Origin: Heliocidaris erythrogramma
Taxonomy: Eukaryota > Echinodermata > Echinoidea > Camarodonta > Echinometridae
Assembly (NCBI GenBank): GCA_025617745.1
Contig: CM046871.1
Span: 33,363,579-33,427,578 of the forward strand
DNA: 64,000 nt
Direction of reading: 5' to 3'
Part shown: positions 55,622 to 64,000 of the stretch, one piece after another
How positions within the stretch are numbered: position 1 is the first letter of the stretch
Layout: every line of letters begins with the position of its first letter
Translations under genes and position numbers: made by a program
Notes under the pieces: model-generated
The model's database searches: none
Told to the model about the DNA's origin: nothing
Seen by the model: only the letters and a program-made list of their open reading frames with translations

Positions 55622-57655
55622 TCAGAACAATCGCAAAGCTTGGACGAACTCCTTTTGTCTGCACAGAAGAGGTTCTTGCGATTGAATATAAGCAGCTTCC
55701 AGAAAGCGTAAATGCGCTGAGCTTCTGGCCCGGGACAAAATTGAGAATTGATCGTCGGCATAGCTTTGTGCGCAAGCTGGATTGTTCAGCAAGTGGAGAC
55801 CAATCGCTGAATCGCATTTGGCTATCTTTGGTCTGTTAGCGTGCATTTCAGATTTGCAGGTACGGACGGGCTGCGTGCGCTGATTGGTTGTACGGTTCCG
55901 AATAATCGAGGGAATGTGTTGTTTAATGCGATCAGCCAACCGCTGAGAAGTACGACCCACGTACCTGGCATCGCACCGGCACTGAAATTGGTAAATAACA
56001 TTACTCAAGTGGGGGGTGGGTAGTACATCCTTGCTAGTTGACGGTAGCATCCTGTGTGTAGAAAACACAATGCGTGTCGAAACCGCGTAATAGCAACGTG
56101 ACACTGCGTGTTTGATCTGACTGGCGTATTTGTCAGATACCTTACCCCTCCAGGGTAGTTTGAGATACACGTGGCATTTGGCAGGTCCAAATCTGGTGTC
56201 AGATTTGGATTGTGCCTCCAGCGTCCGTGTTATGGTGCGAGATATAACATGCTCAGGGTAACCATTGTCAAGGAGAATAGTTTTGATTTTCGCGATTTCG
56301 GGAGCTAATTTGCACGCAGAGCAAATCCTAAGGGCGCGGCACACTAAGTTTCTAATGAGCCCAATCTTGTATGAAGTTGCACTGTACGAGTCCCATCTCG
56401 TGTATTGCCCGGTGAATGTGGGCTTGCGGTAGACGGAAGTGATGAATTTCCCATCACTTCTCTCAACGAGAACGTCGAGAAATGGGAGCGCATTGGACAG
56501 TTCAATTTCACATGTGAATTTTAGCGCGGGATGGAGCCGGTTCAGTTGTGTAAGGAAAACCTCACACGCTGCGCGGTTATCAAAAATTGCAAACGTATCA
56601 TCAACATACCGACAATACACATGTGGGACTATATTAAGATCGGTGGCGTTCTGTAGCAGGCGCATTTCATGAAAGCCAACAAAAATGTTAGCAAGCGCGG
56701 GGCCTAATGGGGATCCCATAGCCACACCATCTATCTGTGAATACATCGTATCATTGAAACTAAACTCAACCGCGCGAGTGGCAAAGTTCATGAGATCAAT
56801 GAATACGGGCTCAGGAACAGGTGGTGAGTCTAAGTCGCCATGATAGAGATAAGAAGCACAGATGTCAATAGCTTCTTTCAGTGGCACGTTGGTAAATAGG
56901 CTAGAGATATCGAATGAACACATAACACAATTACTATTATCAAGGGGCAGATCGCGGACGAGTTTAGCAAACGTAAACGAATCTCTAACAGTATGAACAG
57001 ACAAACAATCTAAGACTGGCTGAAGTTGCTCGCTTAGCCATTTTGCCAGTTCATGCTGCGCTGACCCAACCATCGATAGAATAGGACGAAGCGGAACGTT
57101 TGTTTTGTGGGTTTTGGGGAGGCCGTACATGCGGGGTCTTAGCGAGCCATGTGGTCGAATTCTATCATAAACTGGCTTAGACAAATCGCCGCGTTTACAT
57201 AAATCTAATAAATGTCGTTGGAGCTTGGTTTCCAAAGTGGCTGTGCGATATTGTTCTGGGACAGCACCTATGCGACAAAACTTTGATTCATCATGAAGAA
57301 TGTCAGACATTTTGTTAACATAGTCACTTTTATTCAGAATGACGACACTGGTGCCCTTATCGGGTTTGCATATATGAATATCAGGATTGGCTTTAAGTCC
57401 GCGCAGTGCCACCAAGCATTCGCGAGTCATGTGAAAATCCGACATATCATTGGGAATGCCACAATACGCATGCGCAAGATCTGATAAGCGCGCTTTGAGT
57501 GACTCTCCGTCTTCCTTGGAAGTAGGAATGTGTCTAAACAGCTGAGAGTACAACAACTCAAATTCTGCGAATACCTCTTCTCGATTGATTTTCGACTTGG
57601 GCACGCCGAAATTAAAGCCATGTGCTAACACAAATGCCTCTGTGTCGGAAAGCAC
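55622..57655 (-). CDS. Penelope-like RT with GIY-YIG endonuclease
   Basis: A 677-codon open frame. RT blocks: HICKPDKGTSVVILNK (94-109), RPRMYGLPKTHK (173-184), CSFDISSLFTNVPL (246-259, motif A), IDGVAMGSPLGPALANIF (308-325, motif B), YCRYVDDTF (347-355, motif C). The GIY-YIG endonuclease starts near 553 (VIYQFQC..RYVGRTSQRL) and contains DRIKQH and the distal FLEAAYI glutamate. The listed start is a GTG; PLE-like coding continues upstream (LSLSDHV) to the inversion junction at about 57,668, so the true N-terminus is missing. Reverse transcription primed at a nick made by the GIY-YIG domain is the family's expected mechanism. No internal stop or frameshift. Confidence 0.92.
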   Translation of the reverse strand: MLSDTEAFVLAHGFNFGVPKSKINREEVFAEFELLYSQLFRHIPTSKEDGESLKARLSDLAHAYCGIPNDMSDFHMTRECLVALRGLKANPDIHICKPDKGTSVVILNKSDYVNKMSDILHDESKFCRIGAVPEQYRTATLETKLQRHLLDLCKRGDLSKPVYDRIRPHGSLRPRMYGLPKTHKTNVPLRPILSMVGSAQHELAKWLSEQLQPVLDCLSVHTVRDSFTFAKLVRDLPLDNSNCVMCSFDISSLFTNVPLKEAIDICASYLYHGDLDSPPVPEPVFIDLMNFATRAVEFSFNDTMYSQIDGVAMGSPLGPALANIFVGFHEMRLLQNATDLNIVPHVYCRYVDDTFAIFDNRAACEVFLTQLNRLHPALKFTCEIELSNALPFLDVLVERSDGKFITSVYRKPTFTGQYTRWDSYSATSYKIGLIRNLVCRALRICSACKLAPEIAKIKTILLDNGYPEHVISRTITRTLEAQSKSDTRFGPAKCHVYLKLPWRGKVSDKYASQIKHAVSRCYYAVSTRIVFSTHRMLPSTSKDVLPTPHLSNVIYQFQCRCDARYVGRTSQRLADRIKQHIPSIIRNRTTNQRTQPVRTCKSEMHANRPKIAKCDSAIGLHLLNNPACAQSYADDQFSILSRARSSAHLRFLEAAYIQSQEPLLCRQKEFVQALRLF

Positions 57656-57669
57656 GTGATCAGAGAGAC

Positions 57670-58395
57670 TTAGTGTGCCGCGCCCTTAGGATTTGCTCTG
57701 CGTGCAAATTAGCTCCCGAAATCGCGAAAATCAAAACTATTCTCCTTGACAATGGTTACCCTGAGCATGTTATATCTCGCACCATAACACGGACGCTGGA
57801 GGCACAATCCAAATCTGACACCAGATTTGGACCTGCCAAATGCCCCGTGTATCTCAAACTACCCTGGAGGGGTAAGGTATCTGACAAATACGCCAGTCAG
57901 ATCAAACACGCAGTGTCACGTTGCTATTACGCGGTTTCGACACGCATTGTGTTTTCTACACACAGGATGCTACCGTCAACTAGCAAGGATGTACTACCCA
58001 CCCCCCACTTGAGTAATGTTATTTACCAATTTCAGTGCCGGTGCGATGCCAGGTACGTGGGTCGTACTTCTCAGCGGTTGGCTGATCGCATTAAACAACA
58101 CATTCCCTCGATTATTCGGAACCGTACAACCAATCAGCGCACGCAGCCCGTCCGTACCTGCAAATCTGAAATGCACGCTAACAGAGCAAAGATAGCCAAA
58201 TGCGATTCAGCGATTGGTCTCCACTTGCTGAACAATCCAGCTTGCGCACAAAGCTATGCCGACGATCAATTCTCAATTTTGTCCCGGGCCAGAAGCTCAG
58301 CGCATTTACGTTTTCTGGAAGCTGCTTATATTCAATCGCAAGAACCTCTTCTGTGCAGACAAAAGGAGTTCGTCCAAGCTTTGCGATTGTTCTGA
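57670..58395 (+). pseudogene. Inverted C-terminal copy of the Penelope-like protein
   Basis: About 242 residues, from LVCRALRICSACKLAPE through the GIY-YIG domain to the stop, differ from the minus-strand copy at only a few residues (for example P for H in CPVYLK, A for P in ANRAK). It lacks the RT. The near identity points to recent formation or gene conversion between arms. Confidence 0.9.
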
Positions 58396-58533
58396 AATTA
58401 CGGCGTCTAGGTTGCGTCCGGGTTCACCGAGTATAATATAGTTGATTTCAAATAATTTGTTATTTACCTGCGTGATAACCTGATGAGTGCAGGTCGAAAA
58501 GCTTCGTTATCATGTCTCTTTTTCGTGCCATAT

Positions 58534-59090
58534 TAGAATAAAAAGTGTGAATACTATCATGATCTGGGTAAAACAGATAATTTTTAAATCAAGGGCACGA
58601 CACCTACCTTCAAAAGCAAAAATGCAGAAAAAAATTATAGATTTTATAGAGGAAGAAAAGCAGTTAGCCATCAAAACAGGCAAGCTTGCCTTACATCTGG
58701 GTAAATGGGAGGAACTTAAGGTAAATGTGACTGTGAACGGTTAACCTTAATGCTAAATGTATGTGTGGAATTGGGTGTGTAGGGGTGTGTGTGTGCGTAT
58801 GGTTGCGTGGGTATGTATGCGTGTATGTATGGAGGGGGTGGGTCCGAGAAGGAGTTACTCTATTTTCCCATTTTTTTTGGGGGGGGGGGAGGGTAAGATT
58901 TATTTCACTCTATGTACTTTAATTCGTTTTTTATTTTTTTATTTTTTTTTTAATGTGTGTGGTTCTAGCAAACATAATTACCCTCTTAATACTTCTGTAT
59001 TCTCCTTTCTCGGAGACGGGTGGGGATCTCATCTTTATAATAGATTTCATTGCTTTTTGTAAATATTTGTTAGTACATTATACATGTTAT
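58534..59090 (+). pseudogene. Tx1/L1-group LINE, C-terminus and 3' UTR part 1
   Basis: Continues in frame after the Penelope-like insertion (VNTIMIWVKQIIFKSRA to LGKWEELKVNVTVNG, stop at 58,744). 3' UTR follows; its end (TGTGTGGTTCTAGCAAAC to CATTATACATG) is duplicated at 60,690-60,823. Confidence 0.8.
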
Positions 59091-60605
59091 TACCCACGCC
59101 GATGAAATCGGCAGGGTTATGTAAAGGGCTCCGTATGTTTTTTTTTTTTTGTTTGTTTGTTTGTTTGTTTGTTTGTTTGTTTGTGTACAAGATAACAAGA
59201 GAACGGGTGAACGGATTTGCACCAAATTTTCAGGGAATGTTCAGAAAGTGACAGGAAAGAATCGATTAGATTTTGGTGATGATTGGTTGACCCCTGCAAA
59301 TTCTGTGTGACCTTGAACTTTGACCCTGTAGTAAAGTATAGGAACTTCAGTTCAGAGAGTGACAGGATAGAAACTAGAAAGTTTGATGACCCCAAACTTC
59401 GCCTGCCGATGCAGAAATATTTTGGTCAATCAAAACACTCATTACTTCGTCTCACCAAAAATCTATTTCAGGTTTATGAATTTTAGAAGACTTTTAGACC
59501 CATTATTTGCTATTTCACTTCAAATCCGCACGAGCCTGCAATGAATATTCAAAGCCAACATATCCCAGCAACAAGGGATTTTTCGCGCTTGAACTGTACT
59601 CTCGTTGCGAAATCGAAAGCGGCTAGGTATACGGTATACGTATAGCCTAGCACGTCTAATTTCTCCTATTTCTTATCTTCTGTGCATTTCTGTTTACTTT
59701 CCCCGGTTCTTTCCACTTTGTTGTGGAAGTTTTTGTGATTTATTTTATCCTGGTGGACGTGTAGTCCGTGATTTTAATTGTTTTCGGTGAAAATCTGGTG
59801 CGTTTGTTCGACGTGAGTGAGTCTATCGCACTCGCGAGTGTTCGCGTGTGTTGATCTGAGTGAGTGGCTGAGTAGCTGTAGTGTACGTACATAACTATAC
59901 ACAGCACTGTCGCGAAGTGCCTGGGGCCGGCTGACTGTAGTACTGAGTGAGTAAGCTCTGTGCCTCGCATGCACGTCATTTTCAAGTCGAGATCCAACTT
60001 CTTTTGTCGTCATATTTATTTTATCGAAGCCCGATGAAAAAAAAAACAACAACCCGAATTGCAATGTAAAGATAGAACATGAATACATTTACTAACACTG
60101 ACATGACTGAACCAAGGCCGTACGCAGCGGGGAGGGGGGGGGGGGCAGTTGCCCCCCCCCCCTGCCCCCCCCCAGAAATTTCAAAATCATACTTTTTTTT
60201 AATCGGGTTTTAGACTTCAAGTTATGGGTTCCTTTGAAAGCGATCATCTTGCCCCCCCCCCCCCCCCCCCCCCCAGGAAAAAAAATTCTGCGTACGGCCT
60301 TGGACTGAACACTGAATACAAATTGCTAACATTTTTTTTCTCACCACGCCACGCTCTGACATGTCTAATCAATTACTTTTAGGGGAGGGATGTTTCAATA
60401 ATAAAATATCTTTTTCAGAAGAATTTTTTCAAGGGTGGGGACACACAAAGCTATGACCTGGATATGGCAAAATTTATTGGGGGGGGGGGGGGATATGTGC
60501 CTCTTGTTATCCCCTTTGAATGGCTACTGCTTACAAAAATAATCGCAACAAAACAAAACCTATTGGGTTAAGGCGTGGGTCTGCCGCCTTTGACGGCCTT
60601 TCTAG
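59091..60605 (+). mobile_element. Helentron-like non-autonomous element, second family
   Basis: Starts TACCCACGCC followed by a GCCGAT/ATCGGC hairpin. Near the 3' end the inverse GGCGTGGGT is followed by a GCCG...CGGC hairpin and CTAG at 60,602-60,605. It is flanked by T on each side, and its empty site survives at about 60,812-60,836. It contains a GTTT microsatellite, two copies of a GAGTGACAGGA-type word near 59,240-59,370, and the MITE at 60,112. No Rep/helicase. Confidence 0.75.
60112..60303. mobile_element. 192-bp MITE, CCAAGGCCGTACGCAG ends
   Basis: Perfect 16-bp inverted ends CCAAGGCCGTACGCAG and CTGCGTACGGCCTTGG, flanked by ACTGAA (60,106-60,111 and 60,304-60,309). The interior is dominated by G and C runs. 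Confidence 0.85.
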
Positions 60606-60904
60606 TGTTTATATATGAAAATTGTTATAAGAAAAAGAAATTTTACATGTTTTGTTAATTCTATGTTGATGAAATCAATAAAAACATTTGTGTGTGGTTC
60701 TAGCAAACATAATTACCCTCTTAACATTTCTGTATTCTCTTTTCTCGGAGACGGGTGGGGATCTCATCTTTATAATAGATTTCATTGCTTTTTGTAAATA
60801 TTTGTTAGTACATTATACATGTAATGTTTATATAAGAAAAATTTTACATGTTTTGTTAATTCTATGTTGATGAAATCAATAAAAACATTTGAAAAAAAAA
60901 AATA
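60606..60904 (+). repeat. Tx1 LINE 3' UTR part 2, tandem duplication and poly-A
   Basis: The segment ATGTTGATGAAATCAATAAA is present twice (60,662 and 60,867), as is the GTTCTAGCAAACATAATTAC segment (58,964 and 60,694), giving an X-Y-X-Y layout with the Helentron-like element in the first X-Y junction. It ends in a poly-A run (60,891-60,901). Confidence 0.8.
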
Positions 60905-61470
60905 AAGAACAAAAATGTTCATGCCAGGACCAAAAGGTACCAGAATAACTTTATCCCATTTTTGACAACAATAAAATCAGATGTGAGAGGGGTGAATGAA
61001 GATTAAGATATGCCTAGATTTATACATGTTCTATATTATATTATATTTTATCTCCTTCCTTCTTTCTCTGATTAAAATAGGGTTAACCTACAGTCAGATC
61101 AGTATGCATGTCCTGAATTTTCTTGTATAATATATGAAAAAAGTGTGACGGGTACCTTTCTTTATTCACTTCAACTGAATAATTTTTTTAAGGTATCTCT
61201 TTAGGTAAATTCATAAACAATAATTTTTAAAGCTTCTTGTAACTGCGGAATTATTGTAAAAAACATAATATACATATGGAAAATTGGTAAAGAAAACTGT
61301 AAATACATGTATGTTAAATATTTTTTTAGATTAACTGATATGAACTGCACTATACGTAAATATTTTTGTTGAAATTTTTTTTTGTTTAAATATTTGATTG
61401 TAAATTGTCATGCAATGCAACTCAGGCTGCGAAATGATGATAATAAAATGAACTGAACTGAACTGAATCT
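60905..61470 (+). pseudogene. Jockey/I-group LINE, C-terminal end and 3' UTR
   Basis: Reads ARTKRYQNNFIPFLTTIKSD, the usual end of the protein that breaks off near 53,083. An AT-rich 3' UTR follows and ends GATGATAATAAAATGAACTG with further AACTG repeats, a typical simple-repeat tail. Confidence 0.65.
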
Positions 61471-61710
61471 TCTTCTTATCACTTCTGAATTAAGTACCCT
61501 TTTTCTTGATTTTAGCTGTTTTTGATATATACCCTAAGCGGATGATGTACAGACCTCATAAAGACATATCCCTGGGGTACGGTCCTGCATTGCAGCCGGG
61601 GGGGGGGGGGTTACTCTCAGACAAATGTGCTACCCAAGCACCGTACGGCGTCATATCAGAAACAAGGTCATCATGACACCCCAAAATATATAAGTATAAA
61701 TTATTATGGT
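61471..61710. other. Unassigned DNA
   Basis: Contains a poly-G run at 61,599-61,610. No gene was recognised. Confidence 0.35.
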
Positions 61711-62665
61711 ACCTTCGTGGCGTTTAAGAGGCCTTTCAGACTCCCTTCTGGACCGTTCCAAGGTACACCGCTCTAGAGGAACGGTTCTTGAAGAACGCTT
61801 TGTTTGCTTTCACACTCCGCGCATTTTTTACGTCTCAAATAGCTCAACGAGTCAAAGGGGTCTTATTGCTATGGCAGCTTAGGTAAGCGGGTCAATTTTT
61901 TCGCGCGGAAATCAAACCGTATACTGCCTGCCTGATGCATTTATCTCTATATCTTTTCAAGGCTTCTTTCCTTGTATTCTTTTGTTTTTCTTTGTTTTCA
62001 TCATCATCGTCTTTTCTTTCTTTAGATTTCTTATGTTTTCTTTGTTTTTATCATTCTATCGTGTTGTCTTTCTACCTTTCTTTCTTTTCTTTTGTTTTTC
62101 TTTTGTTTTTCTTTGTTTTATCATTCTATCATTTTATCTTTCCTTGTATTCTTTTGTTTTTCTTTGTTTTCATCATCCTATTGTCTTTTCTTTCTTTAGA
62201 TTTCTTATGTTTTTCTTTGTTTTTATCATTCTATAGTTTAGCTTTCTATCTCTCCTTGTTTTCTTTTGTTTTTGTTTTTTGTTTTCAACATCCTATCGTC
62301 ATTTCTTTCTTTAGATTTCTCATGTTTTTCTTTTTTTATCATTCTGTCATTCTATCTTTCTATCTTTCTATCTTCTATCATTTCCTCTTCCATCTTTGCT
62401 TGTGTTTTCTTTCTATCGATGGCCTGCACTTATAGGACAATCAAGGAAAATCACACGAGATTTCCTGCGCAACACACACCCTCACTTCAGGTTGAAGTAC
62501 GCTTTAGGATCTAAGAACCGTTCCTCAAGACCACCTCGCGAGGTGGTCTTCTGGAGCGCTCCAGAAGAACGCTTCCTGGAACTTTAGCATTCACACTCAC
62601 CTGGGAACCGCTCCTGAGGAACCGTTCTTAGAGCGCTCTAACGAAGTGAGTGTGAAAGTGCTCTA
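61711..62665. repeat. Candidate inverted-repeat element around a pyrimidine tract
   Basis: Related words CTCTAGAGGAACGGTTCTTG (61,773) and CTCCTGAGGAACCGTTCTTA (62,610), with CTTTCACACTC and GAGTGTGAAAG at inverted positions, flank 61,950-62,420. Borders are uncertain. Confidence 0.4.
61950..62420 (+). repeat. Pyrimidine-rich TTTCTTTTGTTTTTC tract
   Basis: About 470 bp of T/C-rich low-complexity sequence in which TTTGTTTTCATCATC and TTTCTTTCTTTAGATTTC recur about every 100-130 bp. The long ORF here (F/L/S-rich) is an artefact. Confidence 0.8.
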
Positions 62666-62892
62666 AAATAAATAACCCCTATTAACCAAAAACCCCTATT
62701 AACCCCTATTAAGGAAAACAACATAATAATGCTTTTCGAGTACAAACAGAAAAACTTTAGGTGATATCATATTTAATTTATATGCAAACAATCCAAATCA
62801 CCAATCGGTGTTATTCATATTGACAAACTACTCGTGATCACGAGACCACTGCTCCAATTCCCTAAACACGGTCTTAAGGATTATCATAACTT
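62666..62892. other. Unassigned DNA
   Basis: No feature was recognised. Confidence 0.35.
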
Positions 62893-63005
62893 GTACTTTA
62901 AACGGCGATTGAAGCTGAAAACACCTCTTTTTAAAGGAAAACATCGACGACACCTGAAGGCTGAAAACAGACCCTTTTCAACGCTTTGTGTGGACGCTGT
63001 TGCGT
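62893..63005 (+). repeat. Dispersed repeat, copy 2
   Basis: Matches 40,180-40,292 (ACGGCGATTGAAGCTGAAAA through GACGCTGTTGCGT). Confidence 0.7.
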
Positions 63006-63525
63006 AGCTCGTAATGTGGTGAGTGATCCCCGGGCGCGCGTCTGTTTTTAACGTACCACAGCGACGCCAAAGTATATGGAAGTGAAGTGATAATACGGTT
63101 TATTCCGTCAAGACTAGTCGACATGAATATTCATGAAAAACAAATTGTAGGGATTTAATAAAGCCATCGAGCAGCTGTTCTGTGTGGAGCGATCGGATCG
63201 TCGGTGCGCTCTCATGAAGAGATCCCGAGCTGGAATCTCGGCATGAGTATATTAGAGTTATGGTTAGGGTAGATTTTAGGTGTTAAATTCTATTTTTGCT
63301 GAATTAAAAGTGGGTTAAAATGAGATGAAACTTTGAGAAAATACAGGTCTTACACTTGTAGTCTCTTTCAAAGTCTTCAAAACGGGGTTCTGGCCTCTCT
63401 GTGGTACGGGGAAAAAAGACGCCCAAGGGCGCTGGGTCGAAATTTTCAAACATTTTTCAGGAATTTTGTTTGCGGTATATATTATATAAGTAGCAAAAAT
63501 TAAAAGAAGAAAAAATTGTGACCTA
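63006..63525. other. Unassigned DNA
   Basis: Nothing could be supported. Confidence 0.35.
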
Positions 63526-63965
63526 ATGGGAGCGAGAAGTTATTATCTTTATCCTTCTATCATTTCTCTCTCTATCTATCACTATGTTATTCCTTGTTCT
63601 TATCCTTCTATCAATTATCTTTCCATCCTGCCTTTTATCATCTTCTCTTCCGTATTTCCTTCTGTTATTCTTTATATTTATTCTTCTGTCATTGCTCTAT
63701 CTCTGTCTTTCGTTATATTCTTCATTCTTTTTATCCATCTAACCGTTTGAATAATATCATTCTTTGACTTTTTTATCCTCTATTCCACCTTTTCTCGTGT
63801 TAATCATTTTCTGCTTTTCATCTTTAATTATTACTTTCGTCATGCTATTTTTTTTTGTTTTCTTTCATCATCTTTTCTTCATCTTTCCTTTTGTTAAACT
63901 TTATCCTTTTATCATTTCGCCATATTTCCTTAACGTTTTCTTTGTTTTTTATCCTACACTCTAAA
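63526..63965 (+). repeat. Pyrimidine-rich low-complexity tract
   Basis: T/C-rich with loose TTATCCTTCTATCATT units of about 40-50 bp. ORFs rich in F, I, L and S are artefacts. Confidence 0.7.
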
Positions 63966-64000
63966 AACAATCTAGTAAAATATGACTACAATCTAGTCAT

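Larger units (their letters stand above)
55462..58533 (-). mobile_element. Penelope-like element with inverted partial copy
   Basis: A minus-strand copy (about 57,668 down to 55,462) is joined head to head to a partial plus-strand copy (57,669-58,533), giving arms of about 865 bp that are nearly identical. Both outer ends carry CTGATGAG...GTCGAAAAGC facing outward. The 13-bp word TAGAATAAAAAGT lies on both sides (55,449-55,461; 58,534-58,546). This inverted layout is common in Penelope-like elements. Confidence 0.9.

Noticed and set aside
61935-62435. 166-codon ORF rich in F, L and S that looks like a membrane protein
   Set aside because: It is the translation of a pyrimidine-rich tract; other frames give similar strings.
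63526-63964. ORFs rich in I, F, S and L
   Set aside because: Low-complexity T/C sequence.

Overview
This window is animal nuclear DNA and almost certainly comes from an echinoderm, most likely a sea urchin or a close relative. The evidence is the spliced exons with ZU5 and death-fold homology, the many TAGGCCTA-type words, the L2/CR1-like LINE with an N-terminal 2A motif, and the long foldback elements that resemble the TU elements of Strongylocentrotus. There is no prokaryotic gene organisation. The species was inferred, not tested.

Only one host gene can be supported, on the minus strand. A ZU5 exon at 41,697-42,011 and a C-terminal death-domain exon at 44-290 frame it, with two candidate exons at 36,064-36,192 and 35,512-35,644. 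If these belong together, one transcript crosses about 42 kb. An intron of roughly 35 kb would then be filled with mobile DNA. Two tRNA-Arg(TCT) genes lie in a rearranged repeat cluster at 33.2-34.5 kb.

Everything else recognisable is mobile or repetitive. From left to right: a LINE relic (4.1-4.9 kb); a foldback family with arms of AACTCGGCAAGTCGACTT units (6.4-13.2 kb), one copy of which hosts an L2/CR1-like LINE with an intact 1092-codon ORF (7.64-11.37 kb); a Ty3/gypsy fragment whose middle appears flipped between two foldback copies (11.4-13.7 kb); a terminal-inverted-repeat element (16.1-17.45 kb); a TGGTCTAAT-armed foldback holding a SINE and interrupted by a Helentron-like element (17.7-22.5 kb); a 5.5 kb TU-like foldback with 15-bp repeat arms (26.0-31.5 kb); a 619-bp-arm palindrome (31.8-33.2 kb); a cluster of MITEs (34.5-36.7 kb); a deleted Penelope-like element (38.4-40.2 kb); a second Helentron-like copy (42.4-43.9 kb); a gypsy element with matching LTRs and a Tc1 transposon where its RT should be (45.9-49.7 kb); and a five-level nest (51.5-61.5 kb).

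In that nest a Jockey/I-group LINE is split by a Tx1/L1-group LINE, which is split by a Penelope-like palindrome and by a second Helentron-like family, itself holding a small MITE. The nest orders the activity of these families. The last 2.5 kb is mostly pyrimidine-rich low-complexity DNA.

The strongest leads are: four unrelated palindromic elements with outward-facing hammerhead-like motifs; a foldback-associated inversion that breaks a gypsy integrase and can be reconstructed to the codon; Helentron-like insertions whose empty site is preserved in the same window; and the 2A motif behind a signal-like N-terminus in the intact LINE.
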